Of a DNA stretch of 64,000 nucleotides, positions 8,562 to 17,489 are shown in pieces. A program made the position numbers and the translations under genes. The notes beneath the pieces were generated by a model. The model did not search any database. It had not been told where the DNA came from and saw nothing but the letters and a program-made list of their open reading frames with translations. Source of the DNA: Pseudomonadota bacterium (lineage in GTDB: Bacteria; Pseudomonadota; Gammaproteobacteria; Burkholderiales; Gallionellaceae); the NCBI GenBank assembly GCA_021848465.1, contig JAJZUP010000001.1:310001-374000 (forward strand), written 5' to 3'. Within the stretch, counting starts at the first letter, position 1; each line of letters starts with the position of its first letter.

Positions 8562-9071
8562 TTATTTCGGGGAGATTGTGGAGGTGGTAATGCGTGGACG
8601 ATAACCAAAAGGCGGTGAAGGGGGATAGCCCGCCTGATCAAGCTTGGCATTCCATAGCGATTGCGAAAAACCTTTTAGTGCTTCATTGCCAATTGTGATC
8701 GTCGGCACCCGATCACTGTGCATCCGCGTCTTAAATTGCTCAATATCCTCACTGGAACTGAGCGTAACCAAAGAATAGGGAATACCGCGCTTCAAAAGAA
8801 AAGCAGAAGCAGATTTGCAAATTTCCCCGCAATCGTCCGAGATATAAACCACTACCGGGTGAGAGGCCACGGCGCGCTGAATCAGGTATGGCACAGAACC
8901 GTCTGCGGCAGGATCGGGCGCTGATTTATACAAATCAAAATCAACAGCATCCGGCAGTGGTTGATCGCCATAATGAATACGACCACCAGCATCAAGCGAG
9001 CGATAATATTCGTCCGCGAAGATCGGGGAAGCGAATAAAAGAGCAAGAAGCAAACCTGCAAAAGTTTTCAT
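8562..9071 (-). CDS. Exported DUF4124/glutaredoxin-like protein
   Basis: A 169-residue exported protein. A signal peptide (about 1-19, ending IFADE) is followed by a DUF4124-like segment (YYRSLDAGGRIHYGDQPLP), then a glutaredoxin-like fold starting at about residue 65 (HPVVVYISDDCGEICKSASAFLLKRG). The usual CxxC is replaced by C-x3-C (CGEIC). VPTITIG matches the thioredoxin-fold cis-Pro loop. A periplasmic redox role is likely, the substrate unknown. The start at 9071 is chosen because it begins the signal peptide. Confidence 0.75.
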   Translation of the reverse strand: MKTFAGLLLALLFASPIFADEYYRSLDAGGRIHYGDQPLPDAVDFDLYKSAPDPAADGSVPYLIQRAVASHPVVVYISDDCGEICKSASAFLLKRGIPYSLVTLSSSEDIEQFKTRMHSDRVPTITIGNEALKGFSQSLWNAKLDQAGYPPSPPFGYRPRITTSTISPK

Positions 9072-9096
9072 ACGAGCACCCTTTGTATCTTTGAGC

Positions 9097-11124
9097 TTAA
9101 ACACCAAGACCATTATGCCGCAACAGGGCATCGATCTGCGGTTCGCGTCCTCGGAAGGCCTTGAAAGATTCCAAGGCATCGCGGCTACCACCTACAGCCA
9201 GGATTTCGCGCCGGAAATTCGCGCCGGTAGCCGTATCCATAATGCCATTATCTTCAAACAGGCTGTAAGCATCTGCCGACAGTACTTCAGCCCACTTGTA
9301 GCTGTAATAGCCCGCCGCATAGCCGCCAGCAAAAATGTGCGAAAAACTATTCTGGAAGCGGTTGAATGCCGGCGGGATCAAAACCGCAACTTCATGCCGC
9401 ACATCATCCAGCAACTGCTGTACGGATTGCAGGCCATCCGCGTCGTAATCCCAATGCAAACGCAAATCAAACAGTGAGAACTCCAATTGCCTGACCATTT
9501 GCAGTCCGCTCTGGAAATTCTTCGCGGCGATCATCTTGTCGTACAACGCACGTGGTAGTTGCGCACTGTTGTCGGCATGACGCGTCATGCCTTGCAGCAC
9601 ATCCCATTCCCAGCAGAAGTTTTCCATGAACTGGCTGGGCAGCTCCACAGCATCCCACTCCACGCCGCTGATGCCGGACACGCTCAATTCCTCCACTTCG
9701 GTCAGCAGATGATGCAGGCCATGCCCGAATTCATGAAACAGCGTAATCACCTCGTCATGCGTAAACAGTGCGGGCTTGTCACCAACGGGTGCGGCGAAAT
9801 TACAATTCAGGTAAGCAACCGGCGTTTGAATACCGGTGGCAATGCGCCGCCGAGTGATAGCATCATCCATCCAAGCTCCGCCTCGCTTACTGGCACGCGC
9901 GTACAAATCCAGGTAAAACTGACCAATCAAATTCCCGGTGCCATCGTAAATATCGAAGAAGCGTACCGTGTCATGCCAAAGCGGAGCAGAGGACGCGCGA
10001 ATATGTAAATCAAACAAGCGTTCAACCAAACCGAACAGGCCGCTCAACACGGCATCCTCCGGAAAGTATTGCTTAACCTCTTGCTCAGAAAAAGCATAAC
10101 GCTGCTGGCGCAATTTCTCACTCACGTATGCAACATCCCAGGCATGCGACTCAGACAAGCCCAACTGACTCGCAGCAAAGTCGCGCAACTCAAGCCAGTC
10201 CTGCTGTGCATAGGGCCGTGCACGTTGGGCCAGTTCGCGTAAAAAGTCGGCGACTTGCGCAGGAGTATCAGCCATTTTGGCGGCCAATGAATATTCGGCA
10301 TAGCTGGCAAAACCCAGCATGCGCGCTTCCTCGGAACGCAGCTGCAGGATTTCCTGCATCAGCGGGGTATTGTCGAGCTTGGCATCGCCCAGTTCACTGG
10401 CGCGGGTGACATAAGCGCGGTACATAGCCTCGCGCAAGGAACGGTTCTCGGCATACTGCATCACCGGCCCATAGGAGGGCGCTTTAAGAGTGAACAGCCA
10501 GCCAGTTTGGCCAGCCTCCTTGGCGGCCTCGGCAGCGGTTTGCCGCTCATCCTCAGGGATACCGGAAAGGGCTGCCTCATCATCAACAAGATGTGTATAC
10601 GCATTGGTGGCGTCCAGCAGATTGTCCGAGAATTTGGCGCACAGTTCTGACAGGCGCTCCTGAATCGCCATGAAACGAGCTTTATTCTCTTCAGGCAATT
10701 CGGCGCCACTGAGGCGGAAATCCCGCAACTCATTTTCGAGCACCCGTTTGCGCTCAGAGTTGAGCGAGTCGAATGCAGTACTGGCGCGAATCGCTTTGTA
10801 CTTACTGAAGAGGGTCAGGTTCTGTCCGAGCTCGGCATAGTATTGCGTAACCTTGGGCAAGTTGGCATTGTAGACCTCCCGCAGCTCAGGAGAATTCATC
10901 ACCATATTGAGGTGCCCAACTTGTCCCCAAGCACGGGACAACTGCTCGTTGGCGTCCTCAAACGGCCGCACAAAATTTTCCCAGGTCGGAGCCGAGGTGT
11001 CGGACAACAATTTTTCCATCAGCGCTCGATTACGTGCCAGCAACTGATCCACAGCCGGAGTGATGTGTTCAGGTTTGATTTCGGCAAAACGCGGCAGGCC
11101 ACTAAAATCCAACAAGGGGTTCAT
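9097..11124 (-). CDS. prlC: Oligopeptidase A (M3 family metallopeptidase)
   Basis: Cytoplasmic zinc peptidase that degrades oligopeptides, including cleaved signal peptides. The M3 zinc motif HEFGHGLHH starts at about residue 464, and the second glutamate ligand follows in SGVEWDAVELPSQFMENF. The length of 675 residues matches PrlC (about 680). It starts 13 bases after the pyrC-like gene stops and could be the last gene of the pyrimidine operon. The family call is firm. Confidence 0.95.
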   Translation of the reverse strand: MNPLLDFSGLPRFAEIKPEHITPAVDQLLARNRALMEKLLSDTSAPTWENFVRPFEDANEQLSRAWGQVGHLNMVMNSPELREVYNANLPKVTQYYAELGQNLTLFSKYKAIRASTAFDSLNSERKRVLENELRDFRLSGAELPEENKARFMAIQERLSELCAKFSDNLLDATNAYTHLVDDEAALSGIPEDERQTAAEAAKEAGQTGWLFTLKAPSYGPVMQYAENRSLREAMYRAYVTRASELGDAKLDNTPLMQEILQLRSEEARMLGFASYAEYSLAAKMADTPAQVADFLRELAQRARPYAQQDWLELRDFAASQLGLSESHAWDVAYVSEKLRQQRYAFSEQEVKQYFPEDAVLSGLFGLVERLFDLHIRASSAPLWHDTVRFFDIYDGTGNLIGQFYLDLYARASKRGGAWMDDAITRRRIATGIQTPVAYLNCNFAAPVGDKPALFTHDEVITLFHEFGHGLHHLLTEVEELSVSGISGVEWDAVELPSQFMENFCWEWDVLQGMTRHADNSAQLPRALYDKMIAAKNFQSGLQMVRQLEFSLFDLRLHWDYDADGLQSVQQLLDDVRHEVAVLIPPAFNRFQNSFSHIFAGGYAAGYYSYKWAEVLSADAYSLFEDNGIMDTATGANFRREILAVGGSRDALESFKAFRGREPQIDALLRHNGLGV

Positions 11125-11137
11125 GAATCAGGTTTCC

Positions 11138-12412
11138 TCAAGCAACGTAAACAATTTTTCCTTCGACAATGGTGCCGCGCACCTTGCCTTGCATCTGCAT
11201 GCCAAGAAACGGCGTATTCTTGCCCTGGCTTTTCAGCGCGGCAGGCTCCACCTTCCAGCTTAGTTTGGGATCGAACATGCAGACATCGGCATGTGCGCCG
11301 ACCGACAAGTGTCCCATCTTGGGGTTGATCAGATTGGCGGAATTGGTGGTAATGCGTGCCAGTGCATCCAGCAGCGGAATCCCTTCTTCATCCGCCCACT
11401 TCAAGACAAGTGGCAGCAGCAGTTCCAATCCGGTAGCGCCGGCTTCAGCTTCAGCAAACGGCAATTGTTTTGCATCATCATCCACCGGCGAGTGGTTGGA
11501 ACAGATTGCATCAATGGTGCCGTCACGCAGGCCATCGCGCAAAGCGGAGCGATCTCGCTGGGTTCGCAACGGCGGCATCAGGTGGCAATTGGCATTGAAG
11601 AAGCCAATGTCAACTTCAGTCAGGTGCACATGGTTCATCGAGACATCGCAGGTTACCTTGAGGCCTTCGCGCTTGGCCGCACGTACCATCTCAACCGCTG
11701 CTGCACTGGAAATACGGCAGATGTGCAAATTGACGCCAGTCTCGCGCGCCAATTGCAGCATGGTATTCAATGCAATAGTTTCTGCAATCACCGGGATGCC
11801 GGGCAGTCCGAGACGAGTAGCCACTTCACCATCATGTGCAACCCCGTTTTTTGCCAGGTAGCTATCCAGCGGACGCAGCCAAACGCGATAACCAAACGTG
11901 GCGGCATATTGCATGGCACGCAACAGCACGCGCGTATCGGTCAGCGGCGCATCCGCCTGACCAAACGCTTTGCAACCCGCATCCGTGAGTTCAGCCATTT
12001 CGGTCAATTCAGCGCCCTTAAGGCCATACGTCAACGCCCCCACCGGGAACACACGTGCCTGGTTCAGCGAACGTGCACGGTGTTTAAGCATCTCCACCAA
12101 ACCTGGCTCATCCAGCGGAGGATCAGTGTCCGGCGGGCAAGAAAGCGAAGTGACCCCGCCAGCCACAGCGGCTTCCATTTCAGACTCCAGTGTCGCCTTG
12201 TACTCGTATCCAGGCTCGCGCAAGCGCGCAGCCACATCAACCAGGCCCGGCACAACGATCAGGCCACTGGCATCCAAGACCTGCTCAGCAATAAATCCAG
12301 CCGGAGCTTGGCCAATCGCAGCAACACGCTTATCAACGATAAAAACATCATGAAGTGCGTCGATTTTGTTACGTGGATCGATCAGACGACCGCCCTTGAT
12401 ATGGATATTCAT
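11138..12412 (-). CDS. pyrX: Dihydroorotase-like protein lacking metal ligands (PyrX/PyrC')
   Basis: A 424-residue protein of the type I dihydroorotase fold. The canonical metal-binding D-x-H-x-H before LREPG is here D-V-A-A-R (residues 59-63), so both His ligands are lost. The later catalytic DHAPH region reads NHSPVD, with Asp replaced by Asn. It therefore looks inactive. Such pseudo-dihydroorotases are known to assemble with PyrB and support aspartate transcarbamoylase structure in Pseudomonas. The 4-base overlap with pyrB fits this. An active dihydroorotase must be encoded elsewhere. Confidence 0.92.
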   Translation of the reverse strand: MNIHIKGGRLIDPRNKIDALHDVFIVDKRVAAIGQAPAGFIAEQVLDASGLIVVPGLVDVAARLREPGYEYKATLESEMEAAVAGGVTSLSCPPDTDPPLDEPGLVEMLKHRARSLNQARVFPVGALTYGLKGAELTEMAELTDAGCKAFGQADAPLTDTRVLLRAMQYAATFGYRVWLRPLDSYLAKNGVAHDGEVATRLGLPGIPVIAETIALNTMLQLARETGVNLHICRISSAAAVEMVRAAKREGLKVTCDVSMNHVHLTEVDIGFFNANCHLMPPLRTQRDRSALRDGLRDGTIDAICSNHSPVDDDAKQLPFAEAEAGATGLELLLPLVLKWADEEGIPLLDALARITTNSANLINPKMGHLSVGAHADVCMFDPKLSWKVEPAALKSQGKNTPFLGMQMQGKVRGTIVEGKIVYVA

Positions 12413-13365
12413 TTTCCTGCTCCTGCGAGAGTGCTCATCACTGCCATGCGCACGGCGATGCCAAAAGTGACTTGCGGCAAAATCACGGATTGACTACCGT
12501 CCGCAACGCTGGAATCGATCTCAACGCCTCGATTCATCGGGCCAGGGTGCATCACGATAGCATCGGGCCGCGCTTGCGCCAGCTTTTCCTGGGTCAACCC
12601 GTAGTATTTGAAGTATTCCTGCGCCGAGGGTAGCAAAGCACCCTGCATGCGCTCATTCTGCAGACGCAGCATCATGACCACATCCACATCCTTCAGTCCC
12701 TGTGCCATGTCGTGGTAAACCTGCACACCCAGTTTTTCAACCATGGTGGGCAGCAAGGTCTTGGGCGCAATCACACGCACCTCAGGTACCCCCAAGGTGG
12801 TCAAGGCATGGATTTGCGAACGTGCCACGCGCGAATGCAGGACATCGCCGACGATTGCCACGCGCAGGTTGTGAAATTCCTTTTTATAGTGGCGGATCGT
12901 ATACATGTCGAGCAGCGCCTGCGTAGGGTGCGCATGGCGACCGTCACCGGCATTGATCACATGAATGTGCGGCGCAACATGTTGGGCAATCAGGTGCGCC
13001 GCACCGCTGGTGGAGTGGCGCACCACAAACATGTCGGCATGCATTGCGCACAGGTTATCAACCGTATCGAGCAGGGTTTCTCCCTTGCTGGTGGAGGATG
13101 AGCCGATATTCAGGTTGACCACATCAGCAGAAAGCTTCTTGGCCGCGATCTCGAAAGTCGTACGCGTGCGCGTGCTGTTTTCGAAAAAGATGTTGAACAC
13201 GGATTTGCCGTGCAGCAAGGGAACTTTCTGGATTTCATTGTGCTCGGCCTCATTGATGAATGAGGCGGCCTTGTCCAGGATGTTGCGCAGGATGCGCACT
13301 GGCAAGCCTTCCGTGGTCAGCAGGTGTTGCAACTCACCGTTCTTGTTCAATTGTGGATTGTTCAT
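12409..13365 (-). CDS. pyrB: Aspartate carbamoyltransferase catalytic subunit
   Basis: Catalyses carbamoyl phosphate plus aspartate to carbamoyl aspartate in pyrimidine synthesis. The carbamoyl-phosphate loop [13 protein letters not shown] is intact. [11 protein letters not shown] and [11 protein letters not shown] are the second and third conserved segments. At 318 residues the length is normal. It overlaps ruvX upstream and the pseudo-dihydroorotase gene downstream by 4 bases each, the usual algH-ruvX-pyrB-pyrC' order of proteobacteria but without pyrR. Confidence 0.97.
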   Translation of the reverse strand: MNNPQLNKNGELQHLLTTEGLPVRILRNILDKAASFINEAEHNEIQKVPLLHGKSVFNIFFENSTRTRTTFEIAAKKLSADVVNLNIGSSSTSKGETLLDTVDNLCAMHADMFVVRHSTSGAAHLIAQHVAPHIHVINAGDGRHAHPTQALLDMYTIRHYKKEFHNLRVAIVGDVLHSRVARSQIHALTTLGVPEVRVIAPKTLLPTMVEKLGVQVYHDMAQGLKDVDVVMMLRLQNERMQGALLPSAQEYFKYYGLTQEKLAQARPDAIVMHPGPMNRGVEIDSSVADGSQSVILPQVTFGIAVRMAVMSTLAGAGK

Positions 13366-13805
13366 GCGTAGATTCCTGCGCTGGGTTCATCAAAATACGC
13401 CTGCAAGATCTGCTGCGCGGCGTATTGGTCGATCAGGGTTTTTTGCTTGCGGCCATGCACGCCTTCAGCGGAAAGTTGCTCGCTCGCAGCGGCGGAAGTA
13501 TACCGCTCATCAACCAGCAGCGTAGGCAGATTGAAGCGCCCTTTCAGACGGTTGGCAAAGCGGCGGCAAAGGGCGGTCAATTCATGCGGCGTCCCGTCAT
13601 CGTTGCAAGGCAAGCCCACCACCAGTGCGGCAGGTTGCCATTCGGACAACAGATTTTGAATGATGGCAAAACGGGTATCGTTCTTTTCATCTGCAATCGT
13701 AGTCAGCGGACGCGCGGTTGCGGTCACGGTATTTCCCACTGCCACACCGATGCGCTTGGTGCCAAAATCAAAAGCCAGCAGGGTACCGGAAAGCGGAGTG
13801 GCCAT
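13362..13805 (-). CDS. ruvX: RuvX/YqgF Holliday junction resolvase-like protein
   Basis: RNase H-fold protein implicated in 16S rRNA 5' processing and/or Holliday junction resolution. The N-terminal [16 protein letters not shown] carries the first Asp. The [13 protein letters not shown] loop and LLVDERYTS follow, with Asp in the last ([15 protein letters not shown]). The start at 13805 (MATPLSG) gives 147 residues; another ATG at 13817 would overlap algH by 8 bases. It sits between algH and pyrB in a tight operon. Confidence 0.93.
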   Translation of the reverse strand: MATPLSGTLLAFDFGTKRIGVAVGNTVTATARPLTTIADEKNDTRFAIIQNLLSEWQPAALVVGLPCNDDGTPHELTALCRRFANRLKGRFNLPTLLVDERYTSAAASEQLSAEGVHGRKQKTLIDQYAAQQILQAYFDEPSAGIYA

Positions 13806-13809
13806 GCCC

Positions 13810-14370
13810 TCAGGCATGCCCGGCCTCATCCGAAAGGGAGGCAAAGTCGATGCCCAGCAGCCGCATGGCTGCAGGCAATTTTTCATCGGCAGGCAAATCG
13901 AAAAGGATGTGATCGTCAGCCGGAACAGAAAGCCAGGCGTTGTCGGCCAATTCCTGCTCCAATTGACCCTGAGACCAGCCGGCATAACCCAACGTAACAA
14001 GAATGTGTTTTGGGCCATTGCCTTCACCCACCGCCTGCAGGATGTCCTTGGAAGTAGTCAGGTTAACCTTCTGGTTGACGCACAAAGTGGATTGCCAGTT
14101 GCCGCCGGCTTCGTGCAGCACAAAGCCGCGATCGGTTTGTACCGGCCCGCCGAAATGCACCAGCATATCTTCGAGTTCAGCTTGTTTGAGGGGCATGTTG
14201 ATTTGCGCAAAAAGCTCGCTGAGGGTCAGCGAGATCGGGCGATTCACAACAATACCCATGGCCCCTTCATCGTTGTGCTCGCAGATGTAAGTCAGCGATT
14301 TGGCGAAGAAGGGGTCGGTCATCGCCGGCATGGCGATCAGGAAATGGTTGGTCAGGTCTAGTTGCGGCAT
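13810..14370 (-). CDS. algH: YqgE/AlgH family protein
   Basis: A 186-residue conserved protein of the UPF0301 family. Diagnostic parts are [17 protein letters not shown] at the start, [10 protein letters not shown], and the mid-protein [16 protein letters not shown]. The biochemical role is not settled; in Pseudomonas it influences alginate regulation. The start at 14370 (MPQLDL) gives the family length; a frame extension of seven codons lacks support. It is the first gene of the algH-ruvX-pyrB-pyrX series. Confidence 0.93.
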   Translation of the reverse strand: MPQLDLTNHFLIAMPAMTDPFFAKSLTYICEHNDEGAMGIVVNRPISLTLSELFAQINMPLKQAELEDMLVHFGGPVQTDRGFVLHEAGGNWQSTLCVNQKVNLTTSKDILQAVGEGNGPKHILVTLGYAGWSQGQLEQELADNAWLSVPADDHILFDLPADEKLPAAMRLLGIDFASLSDEAGHA

Positions 14371-14444
14371 GGCGCAATTGTAAACGCACAAAGCCGGCTA
14401 GACAATTTTACGAAGGGAATGCCAGGCTGAATCCGGACTGATGC

Positions 14445-14828
14445 CTAGTTATCCTTGGCTCCCTGCTCAACCCACTTCTTCAGAATTGCGATATTTTCCT
14501 TGGAAAGACCGCCATTCATGCCATAGGGCATTTTGATCGAGGCGTGTACGCGCCCCTCTACAACCTGGATAAAAATGCTGGTGAAGCTGTCACCGGGTTT
14601 GATAACCGAGCCAAAGCGGGTACCTTTCATCAGGCTCTGGTAGCTGCGCATGTCGAGACCACTTTTCTCGAAGCCTTTGCCGCCAGGCATGTGGCAATTC
14701 AGGCAGTAGTCATGAATCACTGGAGCCACGTCGGTTTTGAAGCTGACATCATTTTGGGCCGCCATAACCGAAAAAGGAACAGACAGGATTGCGGCAGTCG
14801 CAATGAATCGCAGGGCGTTGGATTTCAT
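14445..14828 (-). CDS. Small periplasmic monohaem cytochrome c
   Basis: A 127-residue exported cytochrome. The signal peptide covers about 1-23 (ending VMAAQ). The haem site is CLNCH in VIHDYCLNCHMPGGKG, and the likely Met ligand sits in KMPYGM. The VAPVIHDYCLNCH layout is that of the planctomycete-type cytochrome C domain seen in many proteobacteria. GAGGTG lies seven bases before the ATG at 14828. It follows petC by 20 bases on the same strand, so it is probably cotranscribed with the bc1 complex and could accept electrons from cytochrome c1. Confidence 0.85.
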   Translation of the reverse strand: MKSNALRFIATAAILSVPFSVMAAQNDVSFKTDVAPVIHDYCLNCHMPGGKGFEKSGLDMRSYQSLMKGTRFGSVIKPGDSFTSIFIQVVEGRVHASIKMPYGMNGGLSKENIAILKKWVEQGAKDN

Positions 14829-14848
14829 TTTGCACCTCATGATAAAAG

Positions 14849-15490
14849 TTATTTCAGCCGGGACCAGATGCGGTCCTTGACGAAATACAGCAGTGTCGTC
14901 AGCACAGCCAGATAGGCAAGCACATAATAACCGAGGTGCATCCGCTCGGTGGCGTGCGGGTCGGCAACCCAAGTCAGGAACGAGACGACTTCATGCGCCT
15001 GGGTGCGGATTTCCTTGCGTTGTGTCTCGTCGCTGGCGGAGCTGATATTCAGGATATCCGGCATTTTGGTTTCCGGGAAAACGTGGTTGCTCAGCGTTCC
15101 GTCCGGGGTTGTGTAATAGGCCAGCAAATACGAGTACAGGTAGTTCGGGCCGCCATCGCGCGCCTTGGCCATCAGGCTCAAATCGGGCGGCAGCTTGCCG
15201 AACGAAGCCATATTGTCACTATCCGACATTTGCGACAGTACGGGTGCATCAAGCGGCTGGTCGCCGCGCCAGCCATCCACTTTCTGTTTGTCGATGCCGA
15301 ATTGCAGCAGATTGCGGTATTTCAGGTACTTCATGCTGTGGCATGAATGGCAGGTATCCATCAGAATGCCTGCGCCGCGTTCAATGGTGGCCTTGTCGGT
15401 TGCCACGTCAATCTTTTCGAGCTGGGCTTCATTTGCCCAGGCAGGCACACTCAGGCTGCACAGCAGTGCAATGCTCAACAGCGATTTCAT
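14849..15490 (-). CDS. petC: Cytochrome c1 of the bc1 complex
   Basis: Haem c subunit of ubiquinol:cytochrome c reductase. A signal peptide (1-22, ending AWANE) is followed by the haem site CHSCH (MDTCHSCHSMKYLKYRNL). PDLSLMAKARDGGPNYLYSYLL is strongly conserved in c1. One C-terminal membrane anchor (LGYYVLAYLAVLTTLLYFVKDRIW) ends the 213-residue protein. The start at 15490 overlaps petB by 4 bases, giving the standard petABC order. Confidence 0.96.
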   Translation of the reverse strand: MKSLLSIALLCSLSVPAWANEAQLEKIDVATDKATIERGAGILMDTCHSCHSMKYLKYRNLLQFGIDKQKVDGWRGDQPLDAPVLSQMSDSDNMASFGKLPPDLSLMAKARDGGPNYLYSYLLAYYTTPDGTLSNHVFPETKMPDILNISSASDETQRKEIRTQAHEVVSFLTWVADPHATERMHLGYYVLAYLAVLTTLLYFVKDRIWSRLK

Positions 15491-16749
15491 ACAGTTCCCT
15501 CCTTGCGACGCAGAGGTTTGCGTTTGCGCATTTCCTTGTCGTGAGATTCTTTTTCGATGAGTTCCTTGACTTCCAGGGGGAGCCCGCGCTTCATCAGCCA
15601 GCGCTCCTCGGCCTTGGAGATGAACGGCACCAGGAAGAACGAACCGAAGTAACACAGCGTGGCAATCTGTCCGATGATCAGGGTCTGGCTGGTGGGGGGC
15701 ACGTAGCCGACATATCCCAGCACCAGCATATCCAGCAGGAACAGATAGAACTGCAATTTGTAAATCGGGCGGTAATGAGCCCCGCCCGGGATGCGCGAGC
15801 GATCCAGGAACGGCATGAAGGCAAAGATCATCACCGACAACGCCATCGCTACCACCCCGCCTACCAGGTTAGGCACCGAACGTAGGATTGCGTAGAACGG
15901 CAGGAAATACCATTCCGGGACAATATGGTTCGGTGTCTGCATCGGGTTGGCCGGGATGTTGTTGGCCGGCTCGATCAGACTGTCTGGAATGAAGAAAACG
16001 AACACGCTGTAGACGATCAGGAAGAGCCCGAGTCCGTAGAGGTCCTTGATGGTGAAATAGGGGTGGAACGGAATGTTGTCCTTGTCCGCCAGGTTGATGC
16101 CGCTCGGGTTGCTGCTCTTTACGGTGTGCAGCGCCACGAGGTGGATGACCACGGCCCCGATGATCAGGAACGGGAACAGGTAATGCAGGGCAAAGAAGCG
16201 GGTGAGAGTGGCATCGCCTACCATGTAATCGCCGCGCAGCCAGACTACCACTTGGTCACCGATGAAGGGCGTAGCGCGGAACAGGTTGGTGATGACGGTG
16301 GCGCCCCAGAACGACATCTGGCCCCATGGCAACAGGTAACCCATGAAGGCCGTGGCCATCAGCATCAGCAGCAGCACCTGTCCGGTCCACCACATCAATT
16401 CGCGCGGCGCCCGGAAAGAGCCGTAATACAGCGTGCGCGCCATGTGCACGAAAATGACGAAGAAGAAGGCAGAGGCGCCGACGGCATGCATATAGCGCAA
16501 CAGCCAGCCGTAGTTCACGTCGCGCATGATGTGCTGGATCGAATCGAACGACATCGCGATGTCGGCTTTGTAATGCATGGCCAGGAAGATGCCGGTCGCA
16601 ACTTGCAGAACAAGGACGAAGCCGGCCAGGAAACCGAAATTCCACCAGTAGCTCAAATTGCGCGGGGTTGGATAGCCCGTCAATTCATGCTTGACGAAGC
16701 TGCTCAGCGGAAAACGGTGGTCGATCCAGTTGATAATACGATGTGCCAT
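15487..16749 (-). CDS. petB: Cytochrome b of the bc1 complex
   Basis: Membrane subunit holding two b haems and both quinone sites. Typical sequences are visible: YWWNFGFLAG, the helix B and D His region, WGQMSFWGATVITNL (Qo helix cd1), and the PEWYFLPFYAILRS motif containing PEWY. About eight membrane helices occur over 420 residues. The start at 16749 (MAHRIINWIDHRFP) is the family start; the longer upstream frame runs into petA. It begins 11 bases after petA ends. Confidence 0.97.
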   Translation of the reverse strand: MAHRIINWIDHRFPLSSFVKHELTGYPTPRNLSYWWNFGFLAGFVLVLQVATGIFLAMHYKADIAMSFDSIQHIMRDVNYGWLLRYMHAVGASAFFFVIFVHMARTLYYGSFRAPRELMWWTGQVLLLMLMATAFMGYLLPWGQMSFWGATVITNLFRATPFIGDQVVVWLRGDYMVGDATLTRFFALHYLFPFLIIGAVVIHLVALHTVKSSNPSGINLADKDNIPFHPYFTIKDLYGLGLFLIVYSVFVFFIPDSLIEPANNIPANPMQTPNHIVPEWYFLPFYAILRSVPNLVGGVVAMALSVMIFAFMPFLDRSRIPGGAHYRPIYKLQFYLFLLDMLVLGYVGYVPPTSQTLIIGQIATLCYFGSFFLVPFISKAEERWLMKRGLPLEVKELIEKESHDKEMRKRKPLRRKEGTV

Positions 16750-16760
16750 GTTCGCCTCTC

Positions 16761-17270
16761 CTATGCCTTGCCGATAACGATCTTGTTTTCCGCGACAAAG
16801 TGGTAGGGGGGAACCTCCAGATTGTGGGGAGCCGGGCCGCGTACCACGCGGCCGCTGTCGTCGTACTGACTGCCGTGGCAGTGGCAAGTCCAGCCGGGAC
16901 CTTCCTTGTTGGGCACGCAGCCCATATGCGTACATACGCCGATGACAACCAGCCACTCGGGCTTCTGTACACGTTTGCTGTCAGGCTCGGGATCGATGAT
17001 GCCGTTGGAAGACTGGGCGGCCTGGATTTCTTCAGGGGTGCGGCGCAGGATGAACACCGGTTTGCCTTGCCAGGCAACGGTCCTCATGCCACCGGCGGGG
17101 ATGTCAGTCAGGTCGACCTCAGTTTCCGCCTTCGCCAGCACGTCCGAACTGGGGTTCATGCTGGCAACAAACGGCACGCAGGTGGCGGCAACGCCCGCAC
17201 CGCCCACCACCGAAGTCAGCTTGATCAGGAAATCACGGCGGTCGCCGTCGCTTAAGGTTTCATTACCCAT
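16761..17270 (-). CDS. petA: Rieske iron-sulfur protein of the bc1 complex
   Basis: Carries the high-potential 2Fe-2S cluster of the bc1 complex. The cluster motifs are CTHMGC and CHCHGSQYD, with the expected spacing. A Tat-type start (DRRDFL followed by a hydrophobic stretch, about residues 10-38) serves as the membrane anchor. The protein is 169 residues, slightly short but complete. It is the first gene of petABC and the promoter must lie in 17271-17489. Confidence 0.97.
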   Translation of the reverse strand: MGNETLSDGDRRDFLIKLTSVVGGAGVAATCVPFVASMNPSSDVLAKAETEVDLTDIPAGGMRTVAWQGKPVFILRRTPEEIQAAQSSNGIIDPEPDSKRVQKPEWLVVIGVCTHMGCVPNKEGPGWTCHCHGSQYDDSGRVVRGPAPHNLEVPPYHFVAENKIVIGKA

Positions 17271-17453
17271 CTTTGCCCTCCCTGGGAGTTATGGTTTTTC
17301 TGTAAAGATGGCGCAGCATGCTACGCTGACAAGGTTGCACCCACAATAAATATAAAGGGTCAGTGAGTAGGGTTATTATTCGTGAGCAGAAAGTGTGCTG
17401 GCGACTAACACTTTGGCGTCATTTTTTCATGCATGACAGATATTTGCGTCAAT

Positions 17454-17470
17454 TCCGGGTTAAACCCGGA
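17454..17470. terminator. Short hairpin downstream of the diguanylate cyclase gene
   Basis: A seven-pair perfect stem (TCCGGGT with ACCCGGA) with a three-base loop lies 19 bases after the stop of the minus-strand GGDEF gene. No T-run follows on that strand, so it is a weak or factor-aided terminator at best. Confidence 0.3.
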
Positions 17471-17489
17471 CGGCGTATTCGCACGCAGG

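Noticed and set aside
17300-17420. AGGGTTA half-site upstream of petA as a further heptamer box
   Set aside because: Only one half is present; the other arm does not match, and petA is not a dedicated sulfur gene.
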